This document shows, in pieces, positions 13,496 to 25,589 of a stretch of 64,000 bases of DNA. Every line of letters begins with the position of its first letter. Within the stretch, counting starts at the first letter, position 1. The position numbers were made by a program, and so were the translations under genes. This DNA is from Amborella trichopoda (taxonomy: Eukaryota; Streptophyta; Magnoliopsida; Amborellales; Amborellaceae): assembly GCF_000471905.2 (NCBI RefSeq), contig NW_006499912.1:616697-680696 (forward strand). Direction: 5' to 3'. The notes below the pieces were generated by a model. The model was not told the DNA's origin. It did not search any database and saw only the letters and a list, made by a program, of their open reading frames with translations.

Positions 13496-14616
13496 TTTTT
13501 TACAGAAACAACTAATCCAGCATGTTTCACTGTATTAATAAAAGTGTTATTATGTTTAAAATGTTGATCAATAGAGTCAGAGAATATTAAGACCTCATCA
13601 ATGTAGACTATCATAAATTTATAATAAGGATTGAATGTATCATTCATTATCTTTTGAAATTCAGATGGAGCATTTTTTAGACCAAAAGGCATGACGTTCC
13701 ATTCAAATTGGCCAAATGGTACATTAAATGCCGTTTTATATTTATCTTCTTCTTTAATTTGTATTTGCCAAAAACCTGATTTCATATCAAATTTAGAAAA
13801 GATGACTGCATTGACAAGTCTGTCTAATAAATCTTTTTTATTAAGAATTGGATATCTAATCCATTGTAACACTTTAGCATTATTTGCATAGATCATTATG
13901 AGATTCATCTGATGTATCTGACCAAATAAGATTTTCGTCTTGTATGTTTCCTATTAATGACATATCACTACTGGATTGAGAATCTGTATCAGAACTAATA
14001 GAGGAATTATATATTTGTACTAGGTCAAATAGATTATTTCTTAAGGATTCATTTAATATAAGAGTTTCGATTTTCTTTTTGACTTTACGTTGGCTTTTAT
14101 AATGGCCAATTTTACCACATTTATAACAAACAGGTAATTTGTTTTTGCCCTTTTGATTTCTATTTGTAAAGAGCATAGAAAATGTTCCTTTTGTTTAATA
14201 AATTTTTTAACAGTATTGATTTCTTTGATTTTAGGTTTATCTAAAAATTCAAATTGGATTGTAGTATTGTTTATTTGTGTTTCTATTTTTGTATGAGTAA
14301 TTGTCATGGGATAAAGTAAAGTCAGAAAGGGTACACCAAGGATAACAGCTTGACTTAACTCTTTAACCATGATAAAAGGGGTTGGAAAACAATGTCCGTT
14401 GCAGATCATAGTATTTGATAATTTATATTTAATATAAAATCTACTACCGTCAGCAGTGTTTAAAATTTGAGTTGTCTTATCAAAATAGTTAATAGGTACT
14501 AATCTTTCATTGAGACAGTTTAAATCCGCTCTAGAGTCTATTAAGGCCAAAGATTGGAAGTCATACTCATCATTGACTACGATTTTGACTAATACAAACC
14601 ATTTTTGAATAATCAC
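13496..14616 (-). other. Caulimovirid A block 4: protease, zinc knuckle and RT pieces
   Basis: On the minus strand an aspartic-protease-like piece (about 14616-14200) precedes a capsid zinc knuckle (CYKCGKIGHYK, near 14130) and then an RT core (about 13908-13500, QWIRYPILNKKDLLDR and MPFGLKNAPSEFQK). Protease before zinc knuckle is not the usual order, so this block is itself a joined fragment. Broken fossil. Confidence 0.8.
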
Positions 14617-14631
14617 TTTATTGAGAAAATT

Positions 14632-14652
14632 TATATATATATATATATATAT
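14632..14652. repeat. (TA)n microsatellite at the fossil's right edge
   Basis: About ten TA repeats directly next to the last viral sequence. Confidence 0.9.
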
Positions 14653-15249
14653 GTTTAAAAACTAGGGTGGATTACTAGGTTTTGATGGTAAGGAGGGTAG
14701 AAAATCAAAAGTTATTCTTGGCCAAATACAAAATTTACAAAAATTGGGCACCACAAAGCTCGAAACATCCATAATCCCTCCAAAAGGGGCTCCAACCCTT
14801 ACCTATGCTATGGGGACGTCGGTTTTCAACTTCTGGTGCCAGAACGAGTGATCAGTCGTTACCAAGATGTAGATTAATGCGAGATGACCATTTTCCGCCA
14901 AATTTAACGTGAAACATTTCATCCATTTTCTATTTTTCGAGTTTCATGCAATTTTCATAACTACATTTCACTCTATCTTCTGAAGTATCAGATGGATTTC
15001 TTTATTCAAATGCCAGAAAATAGAAGGGCTCGCCGTCCCTATCGTTTCGAACGAAAAACTTGCGCGACTGCCCAAATTATGATTTCTTGAATGTTTAAAG
15101 ATCATAAAATTATGTACAACCACAAAACTAGAGAAAATTCATGATCTTGACTCAGCATATACTAGCATAAATCCCTTCAAGTAAATGTCGCAATGCACCA
15201 AGTCTCATGTCTGGGTACTACATGAATGTAGAGATGTCATTGAAATTGT
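14653..15249. other. Non-coding stretch, nothing recognised
   Basis: About 600 bp of ordinary intergenic-looking sequence between the caulimovirid fossil and the second Copia element. No coding or repeat signal that I can support. Confidence 0.5.
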
Positions 15250-15598
15250 TGAAAAACTTGAGGGAAGAGATGGACCTACTCTTAGAATTAGAATCGCAAA
15301 GATCAGGCTTTTACCAAAATTGTAAGAACTCATTAAATTTCTATATACCTCTCCATGGCCATGAAACCTTTCTTAAAGAAAGATGGAGGAGGTCGTTCTC
15401 TAACATTCAGCTTCCTCCTGAAATCTCTGAGAAAACGTAGCCCTGTAATCCTGAGAAGTGGGTGGTTAGTTTCTAGCCATTAGATAATGGCACTTTCTCT
15501 CTCTAAGAAGCCTTCATTTTTTAGTGATAAGCATTAAATTATAAGAGACAGAAATATTGCACGTTTAAAGGCCCCATGGCCACACACACATACCAACA
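15250..15598 (-). repeat. 3' LTR of the minus-strand Copia element
   Basis: Shares GAAAAACTTGAGGGAAGAGA, AGATCAGGCTTTTACC and GATAAGCATTAAATTATAA blocks with 17995-18364. The low-coordinate edge is uncertain: a weaker match (GAAAATTCATGATCTTGA near 15132) hints that the LTR may reach further. Confidence 0.75.
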
Positions 15599-17994
15599 TT
15601 GGCCATGAGGGACAGATATATTGAAATATCATAAAGTCTTACTACTTAATGAATTTAACATTTATGTGCATATTTTTATCATGAGCTTTCACGCAGGTGC
15701 GTTTATACAACTCATAAAAAAAAATATCCAAAGTCATGTCATGGTTTTTCACGCTAATGTTGTTTTTCCTCTCATGACCAAGACATCAAAAAATATCTCA
15801 TTTGGGAGTTCCTGACTTAAATATTTCTAAGTCACATCAAAGCTACATGATTTTATAATATTTCTGCACTCAATCCCTTTGTTAAAGGGTCTGCAATCAT
15901 ATCTAAATATGGTAAATAACTTACAGTTATTTCATTCTTTCCAACAATATCATAAATATAATGATAATCAATTTCAATGTGCTTACCCTTGAAACTATAA
16001 GCTTCATTTCTAATTGATGAAATAACAGCCTGATTATCACAAAAAATTTTAACAGGTCCGTCGGCTATATCCAGCTTCAAATCATTTATGAAGCGTTTAA
16101 TCCAGACGGCATAAGTTGTAGCAATGCTACAAACAATATACTCGGTTCTCATAGTTACCGAGCTACACAACCTTGTTTCTTACTAGACCAAAAAACACAT
16201 CCACCTCCAAAGAGGAATACAATTCTTGAGGTTGATTTTCTATCATCTAGGTCTCCTGCAAAATCTGTATTAGATGACCCAGTAACCTTTAAGTTATCAG
16301 CTTGGAAGCACAACTTGTAGTTTTTAGTTTTCTGAATATATCTGAGTATCCTTTTTACAGCTTGCCTATGAGCTATCCTAAGATTACTCTGAAATCTAGT
16401 TACAAGACTATATGCAAGACTCAAATCAGGTCTTGTACACAACATGGTATAATTTATGCATCCTACAGCTTGAGCATATGGAATTCTTTCCATTTCAGCT
16501 TTGTCACTATCATTTAATGGACACATTTTCTTTGATAATTTCAAGCTTTTACAAACAAGTGTATCTATGGGCTCGCAATTTTCCATCTTAAATCTCTTTA
16601 AAACATTTTTTAAATAATTTTCTTGAGATAAACATAGAAGTCTTGAACTATTATCTATTGTTATCTTAATGCCCAATACATATGAGGCTTCTCCCATATC
16701 TTTCATCTCAAAATGGGAACTTAGCCATGATTTGGTATGATTAATCATGTCAACATCATTACCGGCTATCAAAATATCATCCACATATAGTGACAATATA
16801 ACAAAATTGCTCCCACTATTCCAGACATATACACAATGGTCTAACCTATTGGCTATATAACCAATTTCAGTGATTGCATTATGAAAAGTAAAGTACCATT
16901 GTCTAGAAGACTGTTTTAGACCATATAAAGATTTCTTAAGTTTATATATTTTATCTTCTTGGCCTTTAATTACATATCCTTCTGGTTGTTTCATGTATAA
17001 ATCTTCTTTTAATTATCCTTTTAAGAAAGTTATTTTGACATCTATCTGAAATAATTCTAGATCATAATATGCAACTAATGCAATGATGATCCTAATAGAT
17101 GAAAATTTTGCTACTGGAGAATAAGTTTCTACATAATCTATGCCCTCCCTTTGGGTAAATCCTTTAGCTACCAACCTAGCTTTATATTTATCAATAGATC
17201 CATTTGCATTAAGTTGTTTCTTTAGGACCCATTTGCAACCGATGGCTAGTCTATTTTTAGGAAGGTCAACCAACTCCCAGACTTGATTTCTTTTAATAGA
17301 ATCAAGTTCATCATCCATAGCTTGAGTCCACTCAACTGAGTTATGTGAGCAAATAGCTTCACTGTAGCTACGAGGTTCATCTATTGTATCATCACTCATT
17401 GAAGAGTAATTATCTTCATTCATAAATACATAAAATTCTTCTAAAGTCGTAGGTGGGGCTCTAGCTCTTTTAGGCCTATCTGGTATACTTGATTCAATTG
17501 AATCATTCTCACCAAACGTAGAGGGAGTCTAAGAAACACGGTCTTCCATACCCTTATCTTTATCAATTTCATGTAAGTCAATAGGCTTATTGACTTTATT
17601 TTTATCATCTATATTTTCTTAAAAAAAAAAAAATTCTACTCTGCATGGTAGCTGAGCATCTAAAGTTGCGTATGTTATATATTTTTTTACTGACCATGGA
17701 CAGCTGAAAATCAGGCGGCTGGCATCTTCTTTCTTCCATTTTTTTGTTGCTAAAAATTAGTGCATATTTTTATTTTTTATTGAATCTTATTATGCACGCG
17801 CCAATTCTATTAGAGTAAAGGCTTACATAACAATTGCATGTATTTATTTATTATTATTTTTTTTGTGACCTATAATTTAGGGATTTTCGACATTTTTTAT
17901 TTGCATAATAATTGTCACTGCATTGCATAATGATCCTATGCTTTGATCTCTTTAAGTTAGAAAATTTCATAATCTTGATTTTGTGAATTTTTCT

Positions 17995-18364
17995 TGAAAA
18001 ACTTGAGGGAAGAGATGGACTCACTCTTCGGATTAGGGGCAGTGTCTTAAGACTATCGATCGCAAAGATCAGGCTTTTACCAGAACTGTAAAAACTCTGT
18101 AAATTTTTGTATACCTCTCTATGGCCATGAAACCCTTCTTAAAGAGGGATGGAGGAGGTCGTTCTCCAACGTTCGGCTTCTTCTTGAAGTCTCTGAGAAA
18201 ACGTGACCCCGTAATTCTGGGAAGTGGGTGGTTACTTTCTAGCCGTTAGATAACGACACTTTCTCTCTCTAAAAAGCCTTCTTTTTTTAGTGATAAGCAT
18301 TAAATTATAAAAGGGAGAAATATTGCACGTTTAAAGGCTCCATGGCCACATATACATACCAACA
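17995..18364 (-). repeat. 5' LTR of the minus-strand Copia element
   Basis: Partner of the LTR at 15250-15598, about 20 bp longer because of a small indel near 18040-18062. No clear target-site duplication was found outside the pair. Confidence 0.75.
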
Positions 18365-18909
18365 GAAATATCGATGAGAGGTCTTATGGATTGTAATTTG
18401 CATAATGTCAAATTCTATGAATTTCCCTCTAGTTTTTCTCCACCTTCCAAGCGAGTATATCCCTCACGCCATGCATAAAAAATGAAGCTCACGGTGAGGG
18501 GAACAACATATCGGAATTTTAGCTCAAGAGAGAAATCATGGCAACAGGTTCGCTCCAAAATGGTTAATATTGTAGATTTTTTGCCAAACCCATATGACCT
18601 AACTTGTTAACTTGTAAATGGTATATTATACTACTAAATCTTTAGTAAATGAGAGCAAATAAGGTCTAAATGACACAAGATTTGAAGGCATTGGAAAATG
18701 CCTACAAACACTTCTAGTCCACATGCACATAGCACGTTGTTGCACCAAGCCGTACTAGCCTCAACTCCCACACTGGGTAAGTAAAAGCTGAAGGTGCTTT
18801 CTCATATTGTTTTGTCGGTCTAAAAACTAACCCATTAAGGAAGGAAAAAGTTTATATAGTGATGAGGCTCTAAACAATCAAATTAGAGCCCACTTCAAAA
18901 TTTTCATTA

Positions 18910-19225
18910 GAAGACGTTTTGATACCTAAATATCCTCAAATTGATCATCTCGACATCAAGATACATGGATATGAGAAAAAAATGGATTTCAGGTTTTGGA
19001 AATAATACGTCTTGTAACGCATTTTTGGATCGTCAATTTTTTCAAGTTTTTTAGTTTTCATAGATGTACTTGATCTACACTATTTTTGAAAGCTTTAAAG
19101 TTTATAATTAAAGATGAAAATATATTTTAAGGCTATCACAAAGATTTTAGTATTAAAACCACAGTGGTCGATAATATTTGAAGGCGCGCTTTATTTTGAT
19201 TGTTTAGAAGCTTGACTCTATAGAA
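18910..19225. repeat. Dispersed AT-rich repeat, copy 1
   Basis: Shares GATCATCTCGACATC, a GATGTACTTGATCTACACTA block, AATTAAAGATGAAAATATAT and TTATTTTGATTGTTTA with 52015-52290. It has no coding capacity. The superfamily is unknown; a non-autonomous DNA transposon is likely. Confidence 0.6.
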
Positions 19226-20109
19226 ACCGCGCCCTTAAGGAGAAGCCTGAATCCTGCAGAATAGTTATTGCGTATACACGTGAATACGATCAAATAAAGA
19301 TTGCAAAGATATAGAATACCTAAACATAAGTGTGTACACACCGAAATGCCTTTATATTTGCAAATGCACGTGAAAGAATATTTGAGGATATCCTCAAAAA
19401 AAAATATTATGTTGTTAAACCTCGTGGGTACCACAATACATCAAAATATACTGATATGTCAAGATATTAGGCTCGACAACTTTGGAAGACTTGGAAGACT
19501 GGCAAAAATATGATTCTAATTTTAATATTCTTTGGTTTTTTATATTAATATTTTGGGAACCTATTAAACAAGGGTTGAAAGCCCTTACAGTATCATTAAG
19601 AGGTCAATAGATTACAAATTACATCAGAGAGGCTTTTAAATTTCAATATCAATGATATACATCCTCAATAAAAATATTGAAAATTTTTCAAATTGCCCCT
19701 ATTCGGTATTGGAAAGCCTACACAATTAGGGTTCCGTACCCCTGAGATCCCATTTGAATAGGGAGCGAATTCCCGATACATTGGGATCGAGATCATTATT
19801 TAACGAGAACACATTCCGTATACCCATGTTCATTAGGATCGTGCTCCTATCGACAATAGGAACGAGATCCCATTTAAGGATGAGTTGTGCCGCCATCTAA
19901 GAAAGACCATGTTTCTATTTGGAAAGGATCGAGCTTCATGTACTTTCCCAAAAAAGTTCGAATCCCCTTTTTACTCTTGCCAAGAAACAAATATAGTTTT
20001 TGAAATGATAATATTAAATGTTAGATATGCATTAAAAACCTTACGTGAAATGGAAATGGAAATGATGAGCATAAAGGATATCATTAAAAACACTTTTAAG
20101 TATTCATGT
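19226..20109. other. Intergenic stretch with quasi-palindrome cluster 1
   Basis: No gene. Positions 19745-19940 hold several 12-14-bp near-palindromes of the pattern GG..CG.G..CC, such as GGGAGCGAATTCCC, GGATCGTGCTCC and GGAACGAGATCCC. A related cluster lies at 25590-25760. Confidence 0.5.
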
Positions 20110-20283
20110 TCCCCGTGAGCCCGCAAGACCATATTATGTAAAAGTTAAATAAACCAAATGTTTCCTACAATTTTATTCTTTTTATCTTAATCTCTAATAA
20201 ACAATAAACCTATGTTTATATTTCATTATAAAAGAGCAATTCAGGTTTGTCTTTTATGGCACTAAACAACAATTTACTCCGTC
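20110..20283 (+). repeat. Partial unit of a ~388-bp tandem repeat, left of the viral insert
   Basis: From GTGAGCCCGCAAGACCATAT to ACAACAATTTACTCC this matches 24940-25100 and 25325-25490. The match stops at 20283 where viral sequence starts. Confidence 0.8.
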
Positions 20284-20564
20284 TTTACCCATAGAGTATT
20301 TTTAGAAGATAATAGTGTTTTATTAGATAAGGTTTTAATAAAATTTTCCATTTATCGGTACGGATAATGACTCTAGTCAACCTCTTACGTCCTGAACGAC
20401 CTGAACGGCTCTTCTTGGCCTAAATGATCTTTAATGACTGGGCGACAATGAGTCTTAACACTCGGACTACCGTATAAATGACCAATTTTATTATAATCTT
20501 ATCTTATAAAAAACTATTATCAGCTAAAAATAGTCTAATAGGAAAGATTTAAGAAACTTTACAG

Positions 20565-20578
20565 TGGCTCTGATACCA
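20565..20578 (-). promoter_or_regulatory. tRNA-Met primer-binding site (caulimovirid B)
   Basis: The minus strand reads TGGTATCAGAGCCA, an exact match to the canonical plant initiator tRNA-Met primer site of Caulimoviridae. Confidence 0.85.
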
Positions 20579-21138
20579 ATAGAAGCCAAGATCTTAAACA
20601 TTTACAAATTGGATTTGTCTAAGCAACATTGAAAACATTGTTGTATAATCTAATAATGATCTAAACAAAGAAGTATAATATAAAAAGATACACCGGATAA
20701 TGATAAGGGAAATTACAGAAATATCTATTATGATCCAAGTAGTGTAAATATTATTTCGTATTTTAACGCTAAAAATTCATTTAAACTGTATAATACAAAT
20801 ATAGACAAGTTTTATTCAAACTGATTCAGAAAGAGTACATATACAGCAATTCTCACGAGACAGTAATGTTCACAAATTACATACGCAGAAACTTGCGAAG
20901 TGTTTCCATTCGTCCGAGCAGAACGAAGGTAACTTATGGAAATTACAATCACACATCTTTACAAATTATGAACAAAGGAAAAGATATTACCTGATAATAG
21001 CAAGCAAGATGAGATCAGGTAGGGTAATAGAAAGTAGATGAATCTTCGGAGAGGAAGCCTTAAGGAAAGAAAGGAGTTGGAGCTTCAGAGGAGAGAGAGA
21101 GTTCTTCCCAATCTATCTCAAATGAGAGATTCAAGTGG

Positions 21139-21146
21139 TTTATATA
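21139..21146 (-). promoter_or_regulatory. TATA box of the caulimovirid B intergenic region
   Basis: The minus strand reads TATATAAA in the intergenic region upstream of the primer site, the expected place for the pregenomic promoter. Confidence 0.55.
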
Positions 21147-23106
21147 GAGGAGGAAGAGTGCTGAGTTGGCAAGGGATGAGCTGTCTCGTGACATAAAGCA
21201 GATTCGTTTTGGATAAAAAGTGAAAAGAGACAGGACGTAAAGAGAATCTTTACAGCTGGCACAGATTCGTTTTGGATAGAAAGAGAAAAGAAAAGAGATA
21301 GGACGTAAAGAGACTCTTTACAGCTGAACGAGACTTAAAGTCAAAAGAAAAAGTAAAAAGCATTTTCTATAGTAGCTTTTGTTGGCTATCAGGTACGATG
21401 GCATCTTTAATAGTGTTTTCTGTCAGCTACTTTTGTAAGGGAGCATCTACTTTGATTTGACTTTGTACAGTATTTTTGACAGCTAGTTATTTGGGCCTCT
21501 GGCTGAACTCGTCTTCCATTTGTTGGGGCTCGGACGGAGACGTTGCATCAGAAGCTTCTTCTTCAATTATTTTTAAAAGCTGATTTTCGAGTTCCTCTTT
21601 GGTAGCTCTTGGATTTTGCTTGCGCATTCTTCTGATATCTGCAAACTTATTTGGGTCGAATTCATTGGTATTATTGTTCTGATATTATGTGGGAGGAGGA
21701 TTTTTTTTGGGTTTATTCGAGTTCGGGTCAATATTAAATATATCCCACCATTTGATAAATATTTTTTTTCCCAATTGAGGAATATATTCAAAATTATTGC
21801 TAGTATTCTCAGAGATCCCATATTCCCATTTTAAAATCCAAGGTATCTGATATATTGCCAGGAAATATAGATGGTAATCTATATCATCATCTATTCCATT
21901 ATATTCTGCGAATTTTGTCTGAGCATTCTTGAAAGCATCAGGTAATATTTGAGTTCCAGAGCCCCATATTAAAAACCAATATCGAAACCAACTTGGAAAT
22001 CTTTTTAATATAGGCATTTTAAACTGTACATACCAAGTATGAGAATTATTAAGATTTTGATAAACAAAGATTTTATGCCAAGCATCCATATATTCTGTAT
22101 ATTTATAAGATTTGTATTGAAATTCTTGAGTTTGTAGTTTTTTTCCTTGAGTTGGGGTACAGCCCCAATCTTCATAGGAAGACAATTTTTTTATTTGTAT
22201 TTTAGATTAAGAAATAACCTTAGTAGTAGGGTTAAAAACGTGAACAAGAGATATGGATCCAGTTTCCATGATAACAGCTTCATACCATTCTCGGGTTTTG
22301 TTGTCATTCGAAAGATTAAGATGATTTTGAAGGTACAAGGGAACCAATTTATTTGGGTCAATATTAATATGTTTATCATCAATCGTAACATCTATCAGAA
22401 AGGCTGTTTCTTCAAAGACTGATTTATTCGAACTAATTGGCTTATTTAAGACAGGCACGGGAGTAAATATTGGGTTTGGAAGTTGGGTGGAATATTCTGG
22501 ATAATTAAGGGATCTAGCTGGTGATAGAGGTGGATTTATAGATATTGGAGATCCGGGTGATGTCATAGGGATTATATCCATTATTGTCTTTCCTTTTCGT
22601 TTATCATTATTAATATTCATATTAAATAACTGTATTGGTAATGGTTCTTCTGGCTTAGGTAGTGGTGGTAGATCTGGACCCCCCTGCAAAAATTCACGGG
22701 TCAGAAAATCAGGGAGAGCATTAGCAGAACCGTAAAGATGTTCAATAGAAAAATCAAATGCAGATAGAATAACTTGCCATCGAGCAAATATTTGTTTAGA
22801 AACAAGATTTTGAACATCTTTTTGCAAGATATCTTTAACAGATTTACAATTTGTTCTTATAAGGAAAGTAGTATTAAGAATATTACTTTGAAATTTATTC
22901 ACGCAATGGACTATAGCGAGAATTTCTTTTTTAATTGTCGAATAGTTCTGTTGAGTAGGATTTCATGCTTTTGAAGTATGACGTACTAATTGTTCTTTAT
23001 TATCAATTCTTTGCTTAAGAATTCCACCTAGACCAAGTTCTGAAGCATCGCATTCCATAATCTTGTAAGCATTAAGATCAGATAAAACTAAACAAGGTAA
23101 TGTTTT

Positions 23107-24145
23107 TTATTTACTTTTAAGAATTCTAATGGCATTAGTATGCTGATCCGTCCATTTAGGAGAATTCTTTTTTAATTGTTCATATAATGGTTTGGCTATA
23201 ATAGCAAAAAATTTAATGAAATTAGCAATATAGTTTAAACAACCTAAGAATCGTTGTAGTTCTACTTTATTTAAGATAATATCAGGAAATTTAGTAGAGA
23301 ATTCAATAGCTCGATCAATGGGAATAATCGTTCCTTGAAAGATATTATGACCTAAAAATCTAATTTTGGTTTGACATAGAACTATTTTCTTTGCATAAAC
23401 TACAAGACTTGCATTTTTAACAGTATTAAGGAATATATTTAAATGTTTAAAATGTTGATGTATATCAAAAGAAAAAATAAGGACATTATCGATGTAGACT
23501 ATCATAAACTTCATGTAAGGGTTAAAAACATCATTCATAAGTTTTTGAAATTTAGATGGTGCATTTTTTAGGCCGAATGACATTACATTCCATTCATATT
23601 GGCCGAATGGGACATTGAATGTTGTTTTATATCGATCTTTTTCGTTAATTTGTATTTGCCAATATCCTGATTTAAGGTCAAATTTCGTAAAAATACAAAC
23701 ATTTAAAAGTCTATCTAATAAATCTTTTTTATTAAGAATGAGATATCGAATCCATTTCAAAAATTTATTTAAAGGTTTATAATTAATGACTAATCTTGAA
23801 ACTCCTTGTTCCTTTTCAGCATTATTTTCTACATAAAATGCGGCACTGCTCCATGGAGATGAGCTTGGCTTGATTAATCCTTTTGCTAAAAGAGACTTTA
23901 TTTTGTTGTTACATATTTATAACATTATTGAATTCATTTGAATTGGTCGGGCTTTGGTTGGTATGTTAGTTTCAGAAAATCCCTCTTCATATGGAAGTGA
24001 TACTATATGTTTTTGTCGATTCCAAAAAGCAGTTGGTAGTTCACTACATATTTCTTTTTCAATTTGCTGCTTTATATCTTCAATTTTTGTTTTAATCTCA
24101 AGGAGTAATAAATTTTCTTCAACTGTTTTATATATAATAAATTTT
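23107..24145 (-). other. Caulimovirid B reverse transcriptase region
   Basis: Carries RYLILNKKDLLDRL, FTKFDLKSGYWQIQI, NVPFGQYEWNVM, GLKNAPSKFQKLM and the YID catalytic region. The RT is a pararetroviral type with PFGLKNAP-like palm residues, clearly distinct from the Copia RTs in this window. Fossil. Confidence 0.85.
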
Positions 24146-24149
24146 TAAA

Positions 24150-24729
24150 ACAAGAAAAAATAACTTTAGGATTCTTTGAATGGCTTAAAACTACGTTACT
24201 TTTAAAAGGAATAAAAATCCCAGAATTTCAAAAACTCCACACTCTTGAAAATCAATATCAAACATATATTACAGATCAATAAAAAAATATTAAAAGCATT
24301 CATCCCGCTGAAAAAAGTATAAAAATTATAGGAAAAGATAAGAAAGAAGAATTAGAAACCATAGCTACTCCATATAAAACACTTTCTAGCTAACATTATC
24401 ATAAAATAGAATTATTACCTCATATATTAGAACAAAATAATTATACAAATTTATATTTGCAAACCATAGGAAAACAAACAACTAGAATAGAAAAAATTAT
24501 CAGACAACCAAAAGAAAAAATAGAAGAAAATAAAAAGGCAATACTATTTAAACCTCCTCCGCAAATTAATAAAGAAAGATTTCAGATGAAAGAAGAACAT
24601 CCTTCTGAATTAATGCAACAATTAATTAATAAATTAGCAAAACTAGATATCAAAGAAAAAGATAAAGCTAAAAGTAAAGAATCAATAAAAATAACGGAAC
24701 GAGCAGCTATGATGTTATATGACAAAATT
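24150..24729 (+). other. Caulimovirid B plus-strand piece, coiled-coil-like polyprotein part
   Basis: Lysine- and glutamate-rich plus-strand frame (KIIRQPKEKIEENKKA, SELMQQLINKLAKL) with coiled-coil character. It runs opposite to the rest of fossil B and ends exactly at the tandem-repeat junction. Caulimovirids have such a segment between movement protein and capsid, but that assignment is inference. Confidence 0.55.
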
Positions 24730-25556
24730 TTTGTGTTATGTTAACGCGTATTCTAAAACACACACATTTGTGAAGGCATCCAATATTTTAATAATTAAAA
24801 TTTTGATCATTACAGGCACATTTAATGCACATCATAAAAAATAAAGGATATAATATTTTAATAATAAAAATTTATCATTACATGCATTAAATACAAAATT
24901 GATCTATCAATTTTTAAAAAATGCATATTTCTATGGACCCGCACGACCATATTATGTAAACGCTAAATAAACCAAATGTTTCCAATAATTTTATTATTTT
25001 CGTCTTAATCTCTAATGAAAAATAAATCTATTCTTATATTTCATTACAGAAGAGTAACTCCGGTTTTTCCTTGATCGCACTAAACAACAATTTACTCCAT
25101 CAGAAGCACAAACGTTTGTGTTGTGTTAACAAGTATTCTAAAACACACGTGAGTAAGAGCATCCAATACTTTAATAATTAAAAATTTGATCATTACATGT
25201 GCATTTAATGCAAATCTTAAAAATAAAAAATAAAGGATATAATATTTTAATAATAAAAATTTATCATTACATGCATTAAATGCAAAAGTGATCTATCGGT
25301 TTTTTAAAAACATATATTTATGTGAACCCGCACAACCATATTATGTAAAAGCTAAATAAACCAAATGTTTCCAATAATTTTATTCTTTTCGCCTTAATCT
25401 CTAATGAACAATAAATTTCTTTTTATATTTCATCATAGAAGAGTAACTCAAGTTTCTCCTTGATGACACTAAACAACAATTTACTCCATCGGTAGCATAA
25501 ACTTATTGGGTTGTGTTAATACGTATTCTAATACACCTACGTGAGTGAGGGCACCG
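24730..25556 (+). repeat. Tandem repeat, unit ~388 bp, about two units
   Basis: The unit start (GTGTTGTGTTAAC...GTATTCTAA) recurs at 24732, 25119 and 25508. Each unit holds an AT-rich TTTAATAATAAAAATTTATC block and the ACTAAACAACAATTTACTCC block. With 20110-20283 this was once a continuous array of at least three units, interrupted by caulimovirid B. Confidence 0.8.
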
Positions 25557-25589
25557 AGATCTACAATTTAAAAGAACGCAATCCAGGTG

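Larger units (their letters stand above)
5651..14631. mobile_element. Endogenous caulimovirid fossil A (rearranged, multi-block)
   Basis: Family Caulimoviridae, with a petuvirus/badnavirus-like reverse transcriptase; genus not assigned. The locus is a mosaic of at least four blocks on alternating strands: 5651-~7400 (+), ~7400-12027 (-), ~12028-13495 (+) and ~13496-14616 (-). Movement protein, zinc-knuckle capsid end, aspartic protease, reverse transcriptase, RNase H, a C-terminal WW-containing domain, the intergenic region and the tRNA-Met primer site can all be seen, several more than once and some out of genomic order. No block is a complete genome and every coding part is broken many times. 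The left edge cuts a MITE and the right edge lies at a (TA)n tract. Confidence 0.9.
15250..18364 (-). mobile_element. Ty1/Copia element with both LTRs, internally reduced (fossil)
   Basis: Minus strand. RT spans about 17423-16155 (EWTQAMDDELDSIKRNQVWE, YVDDILIAG) and the RNase H end about 16170-15853 (KIFCDNQAVIS, ADPLTKGL). The internal part is short: only about 570 bp separate the RT from the 5' LTR, so gag, protease and most of integrase are missing. Two direct repeats at 15250-15598 and 17995-18364 are the LTRs; both begin TGTTGGTATG on the minus strand. They differ by eye at more than one base in ten, so the insertion is old. The coding part has a few breaks. Confidence 0.88.
20284..24729 (-). 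mobile_element. Endogenous caulimovirid fossil B (partial, one strand switch)
   Basis: Family Caulimoviridae, related to fossil A but clearly diverged. On the minus strand from about 24145 down: RT approach and RT (about 24120-23107), RNase H (to about 22700, FSIEHLYGSANALPDFLTRE), proline-rich spacer, C-terminal domain (22185-21685, IKWWDIF) ending near 21490, intergenic region, primer site, leader and the first codons of the movement protein (20351-20284). Positions ~24150-24729 belong to another part of the polyprotein on the plus strand. The capsid, protease and most of the movement protein are absent. The coding parts carry several breaks, so it is defunct. It looks less decayed than fossil A. 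Confidence 0.9.

Noticed and set aside
24730-25556. CRISPR-like array
   Set aside because: The unit is ~388 bp with no short repeat-spacer structure, and this is a plant nuclear sequence.
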